Origin: CAZMRF01 sp964568735
Lineage (GTDB): Bacteria; Acidobacteriota; Polarisedimenticolia; JACPZX01
Reading direction: 5' to 3'
NCBI GenBank assembly: GCA_964568735.1
Contig: CAZMRF010000060.1
Span: forward strand, 1 to 31,392
DNA length: 31,392 bases
Both the position numbers and the translations under genes were made by a program. The notes below the pieces were generated by a model, which worked only from the letters and a program-made list of their open reading frames with translations, did no database searches and had not been told where the DNA came from. Positions 15,916-22,893 of this stretch are shown in pieces. Position 1 is the first letter of the stretch; every line of letters begins with the position of its first letter.

Positions 15916-16065
15916 CTAGTAGATCCACCAGGTGTAACCCGCCTGGGTGATCTGGAAGGTGCTGAGGACCTCTTCCTCGTCGATGAGCTTGATGCGCGGG
16001 GGCTCATAGGGAGGCAGCGTGGACTCTGCGGCTTGCGCGGGGTCAGTCGTCAGGCGGTCTTTCAT
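15916..16065 (-). CDS. Putative RiPP precursor peptide, 49 residues
   Basis: This small gene is easily missed. It starts at ATG 16065, whose ATGA overlaps the stop of the PqqD gene, with GGGAG a few bases upstream. The peptide begins MKDRLTTDPAQAAESTLPPY and contains PPYEPPRIKLIDEEEVL, then ends in STFQITQAGYTWWIY. The YEPP(R)I segment resembles the Y-x-x-P recognition motif by which PqqD/B1-type domains bind lasso and related leaders; the acidic DEEE stretch after it is typical of a leader. The tail is rich in Thr, Tyr, Trp and Gln with C-terminal WWIY and no Cys. Likely modification sites are Tyr44, Trp46-47, Tyr49 and the hydroxyl residues. No leader/core boundary is certain; the QAG (residues 41-43) is one candidate. 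Function is inferred from context. Confidence 0.8.
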   Translation of the reverse strand: MKDRLTTDPAQAAESTLPPYEPPRIKLIDEEEVLSTFQITQAGYTWWIY

Positions 16066-16373
16066 CCATTCTCCCTGGGGACGGGGCCATCTTTTCCGGG
16101 ACCGGGAAGTACCTCGACCACCGCGAGCGAAACCATCTCCGTGAGGAGAGATTCCACGTCTCGCAGGGCATCCGAGCGCTGGACGCCTTCGAAGCTCCGG
16201 ACCAGCTCGCCAGCCACGCTCTCCGCGCTGGCCGGCTCCCCGATCCTGGACCAGATGAAGGAGGCGGTGCTGTTCAGGTGCAGGAACTTGTTCGCCCCGG
16301 GACTGTAGAGGATGCACTCCCGATCCAGGGGAGCCGACTCGATCTCCGGCTTCCTCCTGTACAAGTCGCCCAT
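16062..16373 (-). CDS. PqqD family peptide chaperone (RiPP recognition element)
   Basis: A 103-residue PqqD-like protein. The core is classic: YRRKPEIESAPLDRECILYSP, then NKFLHLNSTASFIWSRIGEP and SVAGELVRSFEG, followed by the winged-helix tail VESLLTEMVSLAVVEVL. PqqD domains bind the leader of a RiPP precursor and present it to modifying enzymes; in lasso clusters the equivalent is protein B1. It is the first gene of the operon and overlaps the precursor gene by four bases (ATGA), so bait and binder are made together. GGAGG lies only one base before the ATG at 16373, an unusually tight spacing, but no better in-frame start exists. The C-terminal ten residues (GKDGPVPRENG) are a flexible tail. 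Confidence 0.92.
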   Translation of the reverse strand: MGDLYRRKPEIESAPLDRECILYSPGANKFLHLNSTASFIWSRIGEPASAESVAGELVRSFEGVQRSDALRDVESLLTEMVSLAVVEVLPGPGKDGPVPRENG

Positions 16374-16413
16374 GCCTCCATCCGCCCGGCATCCATCGTA
16401 GAAGCCGGGGGAT

Positions 16414-16441
16414 CGTATACAAACCCCCGCCCAGACGTCAA
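16414..16441 (-). promoter_or_regulatory. Sigma70-like promoter for the RiPP operon
   Basis: On the minus strand TTGACG (16441-16436) and TATACG (16419-16414) are spaced by 16 bases, close to the TTGACA-N17-TATAAT consensus. The predicted start near 16407 gives a leader of about 34 bases before the PqqD ATG (16373). Confidence 0.55.
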
Positions 16442-16454
16442 GATCGGGCGGGGG
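16424..16454. promoter_or_regulatory. Strong 9-bp GC inverted repeat in the divergent promoter region
   Basis: CCCCCGCCC (16424-16432) and GGGCGGGGG (16446-16454) are perfect complements with a 13-base gap. The repeat surrounds the -35 box of the minus-strand promoter and lies 65 bases before the plus-strand nucleotidyltransferase. It could be an operator or a cruciform; on the minus strand it is followed by TTTG, too short for a terminator. Confidence 0.5.
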
Positions 16455-16518
16455 AGCCGCTCCAGGGCCGCTCGATTCGGTTCAACATTCGGAAAACTTG
16501 GGGTAGGAATAGGCCTGA

Positions 16519-17847
16519 ATGCCGCATTCGAAACCAAGATTCGAGACTGACGGGGCACGCGGCATCACCCTGGCACCGGAGGAGCAACTCCTGCTTGGCC
16601 TGCTGCGCCTGCAGCAGGAGAGCGCGGTCCGGGAAGGGAGCCCCAGGGCACCCTCTTCGCTGGACTGGGGAGAAGTTCTGGAGATCGCGACGCCGCTCCT
16701 GCACCCCTGGCTGCACCACAGGCTCGGCGAGCTCCAGGGATTCGGAGGAGCCCCCGAGCAGGTCATCGAGAGTCTCACGGCAGCGAGGCGCGCCAACGCG
16801 CTGCTGCACATCCGCCGCAAGGAGGAGCTGCGCCGGATCCTCCGGGCCTTCGAGACGGCCGGGGTCCCGGTTCTCGTCCTGAAGGGGATGGCGCTCGCCT
16901 GCATGGTCTACCCCGAGCCGGCCCTCCGCCCGATGCTCGACATCGATCTGCTCGTCCCCGACGGCTCGCTCGCCGGGGCGCGGAAGATCCTCATCGATCT
17001 CGGCTTCAGGGTCCCTCTCCGGCACGCCTTCCGGCCGGCCACGGGGCCCACCGCCATCGAGGAGACGAGCAAGCCTCTGCAGCGGCCCGGGACGAGGATG
17101 ATGGTGGACCTCCACGAGGCACTCGATCTCGGGGCGGGCGAAACCGCACCCGGGTGGAGCGCCTCCATATTCGATCGAGCGATGCAGGTGGACCTGGATG
17201 GGGTGCCCGCGCGCACGCCCGGGCTGGAAGACCTGCTCGTCCACACGAGCTTTCACCTCTCCGAGCGCCACCTCTTTGATAGGGGGCTGCCCCCGCTATT
17301 GGACGTGGCCCTTCTCGTGGGCAGGCACGGCGCGGGGATGCGCTGGGAGGCCATTTCCCGCCACGCGGAAGGCCCGCGCGGCAGGGCCGGCCTCGTCCTT
17401 CCTCTGCTGCTCGCGCGGGATCTCCTGGGAGCACCCGTCCCGCCAGATCTGATCGGGAAGTGGCCCGATGACGATCACTCGCGTGAGCTGGAGAGGCTCG
17501 CGACGGAGCAGGTAGTCAGAACAGGCAAGGACCACGTCTCTCCGGGCCTCGTCGAGCTGGCGATGCAGCCGGCCTCGCAGCGCCTTTCCCATCTGGTTCG
17601 CAGGCTCAATCCGTGGCGGCGGGAGGATCGCGGGGCGCGTGGGAGCGCGGCCGGTGCCGCTCGGGCCGGCGCCATGGCAGCAAAGCGGATGGGCGCGGAC
17701 CTCATCACGCGGACAAGGATTTATCTCGGAGCCTTGCGCCGCGGGGATATGACGCGCGCGAACCTGAAGCGAGCTATCCGCCTCAGGCAGGGACGTGACC
17801 GTCTGGCGGCGCTCATGAAGGCGGGGGATCTGAAGACGGATCGCTGA
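16519..17847 (+). CDS. Nucleotidyltransferase family protein (NTP_transf_5; PadeN-like)
   Basis: A 442-residue protein of the uncharacterised nucleotidyltransferase family found in lasso and other peptide clusters. The signature is near residue 115: GVPVLVLKGMALACMVYP (K122-G123), then LRPMLDIDLLVPD, where D141 and D143 are the paired metal-binding aspartates of the polymerase-beta-like fold. MMVDLHEAL, LEDLLVHTSFHLS and RGLPPLLDVALLV are also typical. In paeninodin- and pseudomycoidin-like clusters the N protein works after the K kinase to elaborate the phosphorylated C-terminus; that role is inferred here. The gene is divergent from the precursor operon with 145 bases between, and probably shares its control region. 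The last 60 residues are Arg/Ala-rich. The ATG at 16519 is preceded by TAGGAATAGG. Confidence 0.87.
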   Translation: MPHSKPRFETDGARGITLAPEEQLLLGLLRLQQESAVREGSPRAPSSLDWGEVLEIATPLLHPWLHHRLGELQGFGGAPEQVIESLTAARRANALLHIRRKEELRRILRAFETAGVPVLVLKGMALACMVYPEPALRPMLDIDLLVPDGSLAGARKILIDLGFRVPLRHAFRPATGPTAIEETSKPLQRPGTRMMVDLHEALDLGAGETAPGWSASIFDRAMQVDLDGVPARTPGLEDLLVHTSFHLSERHLFDRGLPPLLDVALLVGRHGAGMRWEAISRHAEGPRGRAGLVLPLLLARDLLGAPVPPDLIGKWPDDDHSRELERLATEQVVRTGKDHVSPGLVELAMQPASQRLSHLVRRLNPWRREDRGARGSAAGAARAGAMAAKRMGADLITRTRIYLGALRRGDMTRANLKRAIRLRQGRDRLAALMKAGDLKTDR

Positions 17848-17874
17848 CGAGCGGGGGGACGCCGGAGCGAGGTC

Positions 17875-18816
17875 TCAGGCCACTTCGGCTGAAGCCTTGA
17901 CCCGCTCCCACTGGTCGGCGTCTGGTCGACTCCGAAGCCTGACGCCGAGCCACTCCCAGTTCACGAAGATCAGGAGCTGCGGAAGGTTGATGAAGAAGAT
18001 GTTCATCGCCAGGAGGATCCCCACGTGCCCCAGCGCCGCGGCGGGGACGAGGAGGCGGCGCAGCCATCGAGAGAAGGGCGTCGCGATGAAGAGCAGATCA
18101 ATAAGGAGGGCGGCCGAGCCGATCCCGACGCAGAGCCAGGGGCGATCGGCCAGCCAGGGACCCAGGTCGCGGAAGACGCTGGTCTGCTCCTGCTGGCTGG
18201 GGACGAGAAGCCATCTGCGTACGTTCTCGGCGGAGATCCACCCCAGCCCCGACATCCGGAGCTTCGACCAGCCGCTGAAGAAATAGACCTGCGCGAGGAA
18301 GAGCTGGGAGAGCCTCAGCGGCCAGGTGTACACCCAGGGCTCGACCCGCTCGGGGCGGCGGCGGAGGATCGTCAGGGCATCTCCGCACCTCGCGGCCGAG
18401 AGTGTCAGGAGCGCGAGGACCGAGATCGTGAATCCCCGCTCGTAGGGATCGGGCATCCAGAGGATCGTCTCGAAGGGAGCGAGGTGATAGAGGAGGAGGG
18501 CCGCCACGAAGCAGCAGATGCGCGGTGCCAGGCCGAGGATCGCGCCCGCGAGAGCTGCCGCCGCGAGCGCCTGGAGGGCCTGCTCGACAACGGGGTGGCC
18601 CGGGAAGATCAGGTAGCGCAGCGTGGAGGTCGTCTCGACATCGTGCCAGAAGAAAGGCGGGAGCTTCGTCACCGATGCGAGATCGCGCGAGAGGAGAACC
18701 CACAGGGCGTGCGAGGCCACGATGATCCTCGCCGCGGCGAGGTTGACCGCGCTGCCGGGCTCGAACCAGAGGCGGCTCCACACCGCCTGGAGGCTCCACT
18801 CCTTCTTCGGGCTCAC
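17875..18816 (-). CDS. HTTM-domain (vitamin-K-carboxylase-like) membrane protein
   Basis: A 313-residue membrane protein of the HTTM group, related to vitamin-K-dependent gamma-carboxylase. About eight membrane segments are visible (LAAARIIVASHALWVLL, ILGLAPRICCFVAALLLYHLA, IGSAALLIDLLFIATPF, LGHVGILLAMNIFFINL). Diagnostic pieces are LAQVYFFSGWSKLRMSGLGW, which HTTM proteins share (QVYFFSGxxKL), and HVGILLAMNIFF. Substrate is unknown; bacterial HTTM proteins rarely have proven carboxylase activity. The GTG start at 18816 overlaps the preceding TGA (GTGA), so it is coupled to the gene at 18813-19460. The extra N-terminal residues in a longer frame are antisense to that gene and Arg/Pro-rich. 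Its role in the peptide locus is not shown by sequence. Confidence 0.85.
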   Translation of the reverse strand: MSPKKEWSLQAVWSRLWFEPGSAVNLAAARIIVASHALWVLLSRDLASVTKLPPFFWHDVETTSTLRYLIFPGHPVVEQALQALAAAALAGAILGLAPRICCFVAALLLYHLAPFETILWMPDPYERGFTISVLALLTLSAARCGDALTILRRRPERVEPWVYTWPLRLSQLFLAQVYFFSGWSKLRMSGLGWISAENVRRWLLVPSQQEQTSVFRDLGPWLADRPWLCVGIGSAALLIDLLFIATPFSRWLRRLLVPAAALGHVGILLAMNIFFINLPQLLIFVNWEWLGVRLRSRPDADQWERVKASAEVA

Positions 18817-19460
18817 TCTTCGGGCCCCCGGCGGTACTCGTAGCGAAGGTGGCGCTCCTTCACGGCGGATCCCCTGTGGCGCGCCTCGATGTCCCACGTC
18901 TCGAGGTAGAGCCTCAGCGCCGTGAAAGGAGAGTCCGGCACGCCGGATGGGTCATCCCAGAGGCGTGGGTGCAGGAGGAAGAGGGGGGAGGTGGCGCGGC
19001 CGAAGAACCGATCGGTGTAGCCCGGCCGGACTCCATCGCGGGCTGCCGCGCGGGCCGCCTCCGCCTTGTCCAGGAGCCACCTCGCGGTCTGCTCCTGGTC
19101 TTCCGGGCGGAGGCCCGGGAATCGCCCCGTGAGCCATGCCGCCAGCTCGTCGGCGCTGAGCGGCTCCCACGCCCTCGCGTCGATGAGGTGCTCGCGCCCT
19201 TTCTCATCGACAGCCACGAGACGCGGATGGGTGGCGGCGCCCGGATGGATCGTCGCGACGAGAGGCCAGGAGGCGAAGGGCCATGCGTCGCGCTGAGCGA
19301 GTCCGGCCGCGAAGCTGGCGCAGAGGCTCCAGGCGATGAAGAGCGTCGCCGAGCGGCGGGCGGCGCGCTCGTCGCCGGGTCGGCGGCGAGCCGACGCGCT
19401 CACGAGGAGGGCCAGCGCGACGAACCCGCAGAAGAAGACCACAGCAACCAGTCCGGTCAT
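18813..19460 (-). CDS. Membrane-anchored protein of unknown function, partner of the HTTM protein
   Basis: I do not recognise this 215-residue protein. It has an N-terminal hydrophobic segment (TGLVAVVFFCGFVALALLVSA), a second (ATLFIAWSLCASFAAGLA), and a soluble domain of about 145 residues starting near WPLVATIHPGAATH. That domain contains LVAVDEKGREHLIDARAWEPLS, ELAAWLTGRFPGLRPEDQ and a C-terminal YLETWDIEARHRGSAVKERHLRYEY. Pairs of this kind, a small two-TM protein followed by an HTTM protein, look like a functional unit, and the four-base overlap supports this. The ATG at 19460 has AGGGGATCGGCG upstream. An extension to 19505 is possible in frame but has no clear ribosome binding site. 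Confidence 0.75.
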   Translation of the reverse strand: MTGLVAVVFFCGFVALALLVSASARRRPGDERAARRSATLFIAWSLCASFAAGLAQRDAWPFASWPLVATIHPGAATHPRLVAVDEKGREHLIDARAWEPLSADELAAWLTGRFPGLRPEDQEQTARWLLDKAEAARAAARDGVRPGYTDRFFGRATSPLFLLHPRLWDDPSGVPDSPFTALRLYLETWDIEARHRGSAVKERHLRYEYRRGPEE

Positions 19461-19503
19461 CGCCGATCCCCTGGTAAGGAGGGTGCCTGGCGTGCGACTG
19501 GAC

Positions 19504-19551
19504 ACCCCGAGTCGGTGTCAGGGATTCGCACCAACCCCGATTCGGTATCAG
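19504..19551. repeat. Two 18-bp direct repeats, each a near-palindrome, 30 bp apart
   Basis: ACCCCGAGTCGGTGTCAG (19504-19521) recurs as ACCCCGATTCGGTATCAG (19534-19551) with two mismatches, exactly 30 bases (three helical turns) apart. Each holds the odd palindrome CCGA-N-TCGG. They lie 44-91 bases upstream of the HTTM-partner gene start (19460), a typical place for paired operators. The rest of the 130-base gap 19461-19590 shows no gene. Confidence 0.6.
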
Positions 19552-19590
19552 CCATCTCTGTGGGAGTTCGCAAGCCTGAATCGCCGTTTC

Positions 19591-20484
19591 TCATGAAGAG
19601 GCGTCGGCCAGCCTCACCCGGCCTCCGCGGCAGTGGAGAATCAAAGTGGCCCCGTCGCGAGTGAGGCTGCCGGAGGCTGCCTTCTCCGCTCCTGCTTCGT
19701 ATCCGAGAACCGCGCTGTAGGTCACGGCCTGTCCGCCTGCGTCTGTGAGGGGCTCCCGGAAGCGGGGGAAGAGCCCCGCGAGGAAATGCCAGACCCTCTC
19801 GACATCCCAGTGCTCGAAGTCCACGTGCCGCTCACCGGGACGGATCACGGGGGCAGCGGTCGCCCTCGATTCATCCTGCGCGCGCGGCACGGCATGGCCT
19901 GCATCGATCGCGTCGACGGCGGCGAGGATCAGGTGAGCGCCCGTCTCCGCGTTGCGCCGATCCAGCTCCTCGACGGGGAATCCACGCGGCAGGGGGAAGC
20001 TCTCCTGCATGAGAATCTCCCCCGCGTCGGCGCGCGCCGTGGCGCGGTGCACGGTCACCCCGGTCTCGCGATCGTCCCGATGGTAGATCCAGAAGAGAGG
20101 AATGGGCCCCCGGTGGCGCGGCAGAAGAGAGGCGTGGAGATTGACGGCCCCGTGGCGAGGGATGGTGATGATCCGAGGCGAGAGTATCCAGCGGAAGGTC
20201 GAAATGCAGATGAGGTCCGGGCGAACTCTCCGGAGCCCGGCGGCGACCTCCGCGTCGTCGCCCGATGACAACTGAAGGGAGAGGATCCTCCGTGAGCGCG
20301 CCCACTCCTCGAGGGGCTGCCTCTCCCTCAGCCCGACTCTCCGGGCAAGCGCGCCCGCCGCGCGCCGCAGGCGCGATCTCCTCGGCCAGGGCCTCACGAC
20401 GGCGACGATCTCGTGGCGCCCCGCGAGCGCCTCGAGGGGAAGCAGCGTCATGGGACCGATCGTGCCGAAGAAGGCGACGCGCAT
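19591..20484 (-). CDS. Formyltransferase-fold protein (Fmt-like)
   Basis: A 297-residue protein with an N-terminal formyltransferase domain: MRVAFFGTIG is the opening strand-loop, RPDLICISTFRWILSPRII leads into the catalytic segment NLHASLLPRHRG (N115, H117) and TGVTVHRATARADAGEILMQ holds D153. These are the Asn-His-Asp catalytic residues of 10-formyl-THF-dependent formyltransferases. The C-terminal part (about 215-297) is a divergent OB-like region; it is shorter than in housekeeping methionyl-tRNA formyltransferase (about 310-320), and the location beside an asparagine synthetase argues for a small-molecule or sugar-amine/peptide formyltransferase. It starts 33 bases after the asparagine synthetase stop, so both are likely one operon. 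Acceptor unknown. Confidence 0.85.
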   Translation of the reverse strand: MRVAFFGTIGPMTLLPLEALAGRHEIVAVVRPWPRRSRLRRAAGALARRVGLRERQPLEEWARSRRILSLQLSSGDDAEVAAGLRRVRPDLICISTFRWILSPRIITIPRHGAVNLHASLLPRHRGPIPLFWIYHRDDRETGVTVHRATARADAGEILMQESFPLPRGFPVEELDRRNAETGAHLILAAVDAIDAGHAVPRAQDESRATAAPVIRPGERHVDFEHWDVERVWHFLAGLFPRFREPLTDAGGQAVTYSAVLGYEAGAEKAASGSLTRDGATLILHCRGGRVRLADASS

Positions 20485-20517
20485 CGACGGCAGTCTACCC
20501 GAGAGAAAGCTCGATTC

Positions 20518-22599
20518 TCATCGCCGAGGCGCTGCGACCTGCCTCCGGTCCTCAGCCAGATCAACCTGGAAGGTGCGAGCCCAGAGCGCGAGAAGCGCCA
20601 GCCGCCACGCAAGAAGGCTCTCGCCATCGGGGAGGGGAATGCCTGATCGGAGCGCTCGCAGCGTGGGGGCGAGGCGATCGGCGACGACGGCGGGGATCGC
20701 CGTCGCCTCCGCGAGGAGTCCCGCCGCCGCGGGCAGGAGCGTCAGCCATGTCCGGTTGGGGACGGCGAAGCCGATCTTCTGCCGCCGATCGAGGATCGTG
20801 TCGGGAACGAGCCCGCGCATCGCGGCCCTGAAGACGGACTTCCCCCTGGCGTCCCGCCCGATGAGGTGCTCTCCCGGAAGAGAGAGCGCGAAGGCGGCCA
20901 GCTCCGGAGTCAGGAAGGGGAGGCGCGCCTCGAGCGACCAGGCCATCGAGTTGCGGTCCTCGTAGCGCAGGAGTCCGGGGAGGCTCCGCTCGCGGGTCGC
21001 GCGCCACAGCGCCGAGTGCAGGAGGCCGGCCCCGTCGGGGGCGCGCCACGATTTCGGGGAGAGGCCATGGCGGGCGCACCAGGTACGGCTCACCCAGGGC
21101 CTGATGCGCGTGCCCCGGAGCCTCCCGAGCGCGCTGTGGAGGTCCGGGTTGATTCGAATCAGCGCGTTGCGCAGCGTCGTCCATGCGCCCGGACTCGCGG
21201 AGCCGTCCCTCGAGCGCACTCCTCGCAGGAAGCCCGCCGCGCGCGTCCACTGTCCCCGGCTCAGGAGCGCGGCCAGGTGGTCGGGCCACATCGAGGTGTA
21301 GCCTCCGAGCAGCTCGTCGGCTCCCTGCCCATCGAGGATCACCTTGACCCCGGCCCAGGCCGCCTCGCGGAAGACGCGCCTCTGCGCGTAGACGGCCGGC
21401 CCCCCGAAGGGCTCGCCCTGGCTCTCCGCCAGCTCCTCGAGCCCCCCGGCGATGTCGGCGGATCTGAGATGGACCTTGTGAGGCACCGCGCCGGCCGCAT
21501 CGTTCACCAGGTCGATCCAGATCTCCTCGCTCACGGCGCCCTGCTCCCCGACGTAGCTGAAGGTGTGGATATCGAGCTTCCTGCCTCCCACCTCGCGCAT
21601 GGCCATCACGATGGCCGACGAGTCGAGGCCGCCCGAGAGCATCGTCCCGACGCGGACGTCGCTGCGCAGGTGGATCTCGACGCTTCGGATGAAGAGATCG
21701 CGGAGCGCACTCGCCGCTTCGTCGAAGGAGAGATCCGCCCTGGCGCGGAAGTCGGGGCTCCAGTAGCAGCCCGTCGAGGTGCGGTCGGGCCGCGCGAGGG
21801 CGATCTCCAGCCAGTGAGCCGGCGGGAGCGCTTCGATGTCCTCGAACATCGTGGATGGGCCGTGATCGGTCAGCCCGTCATTGAGGTAGTCGAGCAGAGC
21901 CTGGGGCCGCGCGAGGCGCCGGACTCCGGGGAAGCCCAGGAGCGGGGGGATCTCGGAGGCGAAGGCCAGCCCCGAAGACGTGCGGGCGATATAGAGGGGC
22001 TTGATGCCGAAGGGATCGCGGGCCAGGAGAAGGCGGCCTTTCTCCACGTCGAGCAGGGCGAAGGCGAACATCCCGACAAGGCGCGTGAGGGCCTCGCGGC
22101 CCCACTCTCTCAACGCGGCGAGGAGCACCTCGGTGTCCGAGCGCGAGCGGAAGAGGTGGCCGCGACGCTCGAGATCGGCCCGCAGCTCCAGGTAGTTGTA
22201 GATCTCCCCGTTGAAGGCCAGCACGTACCGGCCGTCGGCAGAGGCCATCGGCTGGCTGCCCGCGGCGCTCAGATCGAGGATGGCGAGCCGGTTGTGTGCG
22301 ACGACGACGCTTGCCTGGTCTGGAGGGCTCTCGCCGCCTTGGGCCAGCCGGGCATTCGCCGGATCTGGGCTGCCGGAGGCTCCACCCGTCGTGGGTACGG
22401 GATCGCCCGCCAGGTTGGCGCGCAGTGGCTGCCTGCCGCCCTCACCGTATTCGAGATAGGCGGTTCCCTCGGCCGGGCTGAAGACGAGCAGGCCGCTGCC
22501 GTCGGGTCCCCTGTGGGAAAGCCGGGCCAGGGCCGATCGGACAGCGGGGATCAGCTCCCGCGTCTCACCCTTCCCGATCCATCCGGCGATCCCGCACAC
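20518..22599 (-). CDS. asnB: Asparagine synthetase, glutamine-hydrolysing type
   Basis: A 693-residue two-domain enzyme. The start is GTG 22599, because this makes Cys2 (CGIAGWIGKG) the glutaminase nucleophile, as family processing requires. The glutaminase domain continues with LSHRGPDGSG, VVAHNRLAILDLS and FNGEIYNYLELR. The synthetase domain has the PP-loop SGGLDSS (322-328) and DGQGADELLGGYTSMW. An insertion of about 40 residues (near 50-90, rich in Gly/Pro/Ala) separates HRGPDGSG from the VVAHNRLA strand and is not seen in standard AsnB. Lasso cyclases (C proteins) belong to this superfamily but usually have a degenerate glutaminase; here both active sites look intact. A role as free amidotransferase or as peptide-modifying enzyme cannot be decided. 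The upstream extension of the frame (22600-22917) is Pro/Arg/Gly-rich and not coding. Confidence 0.92.
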   Translation of the reverse strand: MCGIAGWIGKGETRELIPAVRSALARLSHRGPDGSGLLVFSPAEGTAYLEYGEGGRQPLRANLAGDPVPTTGGASGSPDPANARLAQGGESPPDQASVVVAHNRLAILDLSAAGSQPMASADGRYVLAFNGEIYNYLELRADLERRGHLFRSRSDTEVLLAALREWGREALTRLVGMFAFALLDVEKGRLLLARDPFGIKPLYIARTSSGLAFASEIPPLLGFPGVRRLARPQALLDYLNDGLTDHGPSTMFEDIEALPPAHWLEIALARPDRTSTGCYWSPDFRARADLSFDEAASALRDLFIRSVEIHLRSDVRVGTMLSGGLDSSAIVMAMREVGGRKLDIHTFSYVGEQGAVSEEIWIDLVNDAAGAVPHKVHLRSADIAGGLEELAESQGEPFGGPAVYAQRRVFREAAWAGVKVILDGQGADELLGGYTSMWPDHLAALLSRGQWTRAAGFLRGVRSRDGSASPGAWTTLRNALIRINPDLHSALGRLRGTRIRPWVSRTWCARHGLSPKSWRAPDGAGLLHSALWRATRERSLPGLLRYEDRNSMAWSLEARLPFLTPELAAFALSLPGEHLIGRDARGKSVFRAAMRGLVPDTILDRRQKIGFAVPNRTWLTLLPAAAGLLAEATAIPAVVADRLAPTLRALRSGIPLPDGESLLAWRLALLALWARTFQVDLAEDRRQVAAPRR

Positions 22600-22838
22600 C
22601 TTCGCACGATACGCCAACTCGGGGAGTGCGGGAGGGGCGTGGCAGCGCGGCCCTCGACCCGCGAATCCCGACACGTCGCGACTACGCCATACGCCGAGTG
22701 GGGGAGGGAGGGGCCTGGCAGGCCGCCTCCGCTTCGAGAGTCCCAGCCCGCCGCGGCCTTCGGCCTGCCGGGCCGCCCCAAATCGCCCCGCGGAAGGGTC
22801 TGGTGCGGGAGGCATTCCGGCCAGTAGCGAAAAAAGAG
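22600..22838. other. Divergent intergenic region, no gene supported
   Basis: Lies between the GTG of the asparagine synthetase and the promoter of the radical SAM gene. It is very GC-rich and contains the perfect inverted repeat GGCCTG-G-CAGGCC (22712-22724) plus several GGCC/CCGG stem-loops. No small ORF with family character is seen. Confidence 0.5.
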
Positions 22839-22867
22839 TTGACATGACCGTTAGACGAAAGTAAGGT
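22839..22867 (+). promoter_or_regulatory. Sigma70-like promoter for the radical SAM gene
   Basis: TTGACA (22839-22844), a perfect -35, is followed after exactly 17 bases by TAAGGT (22862-22867), a fair -10. The radical SAM ATG is 27 bases further on, with GGAG at 22884-22887. Confidence 0.6.
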
Positions 22868-22893
22868 GAAAGCCTCCTCGCCTGGAGTCCTGG

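Noticed and set aside
10774..22599. A classical lasso peptide cluster
   Set aside because: No transglutaminase-like B2 protease and no ABC transporter are in view, and the precursor lacks an obvious ring-forming Asp/Glu plus Gly1 core. The shared parts (B1, K, N, C-like) support relation only.
20866..22827. 653-codon plus-strand frame
   Set aside because: Antisense to the asparagine synthetase; typical GC-rich shadow.
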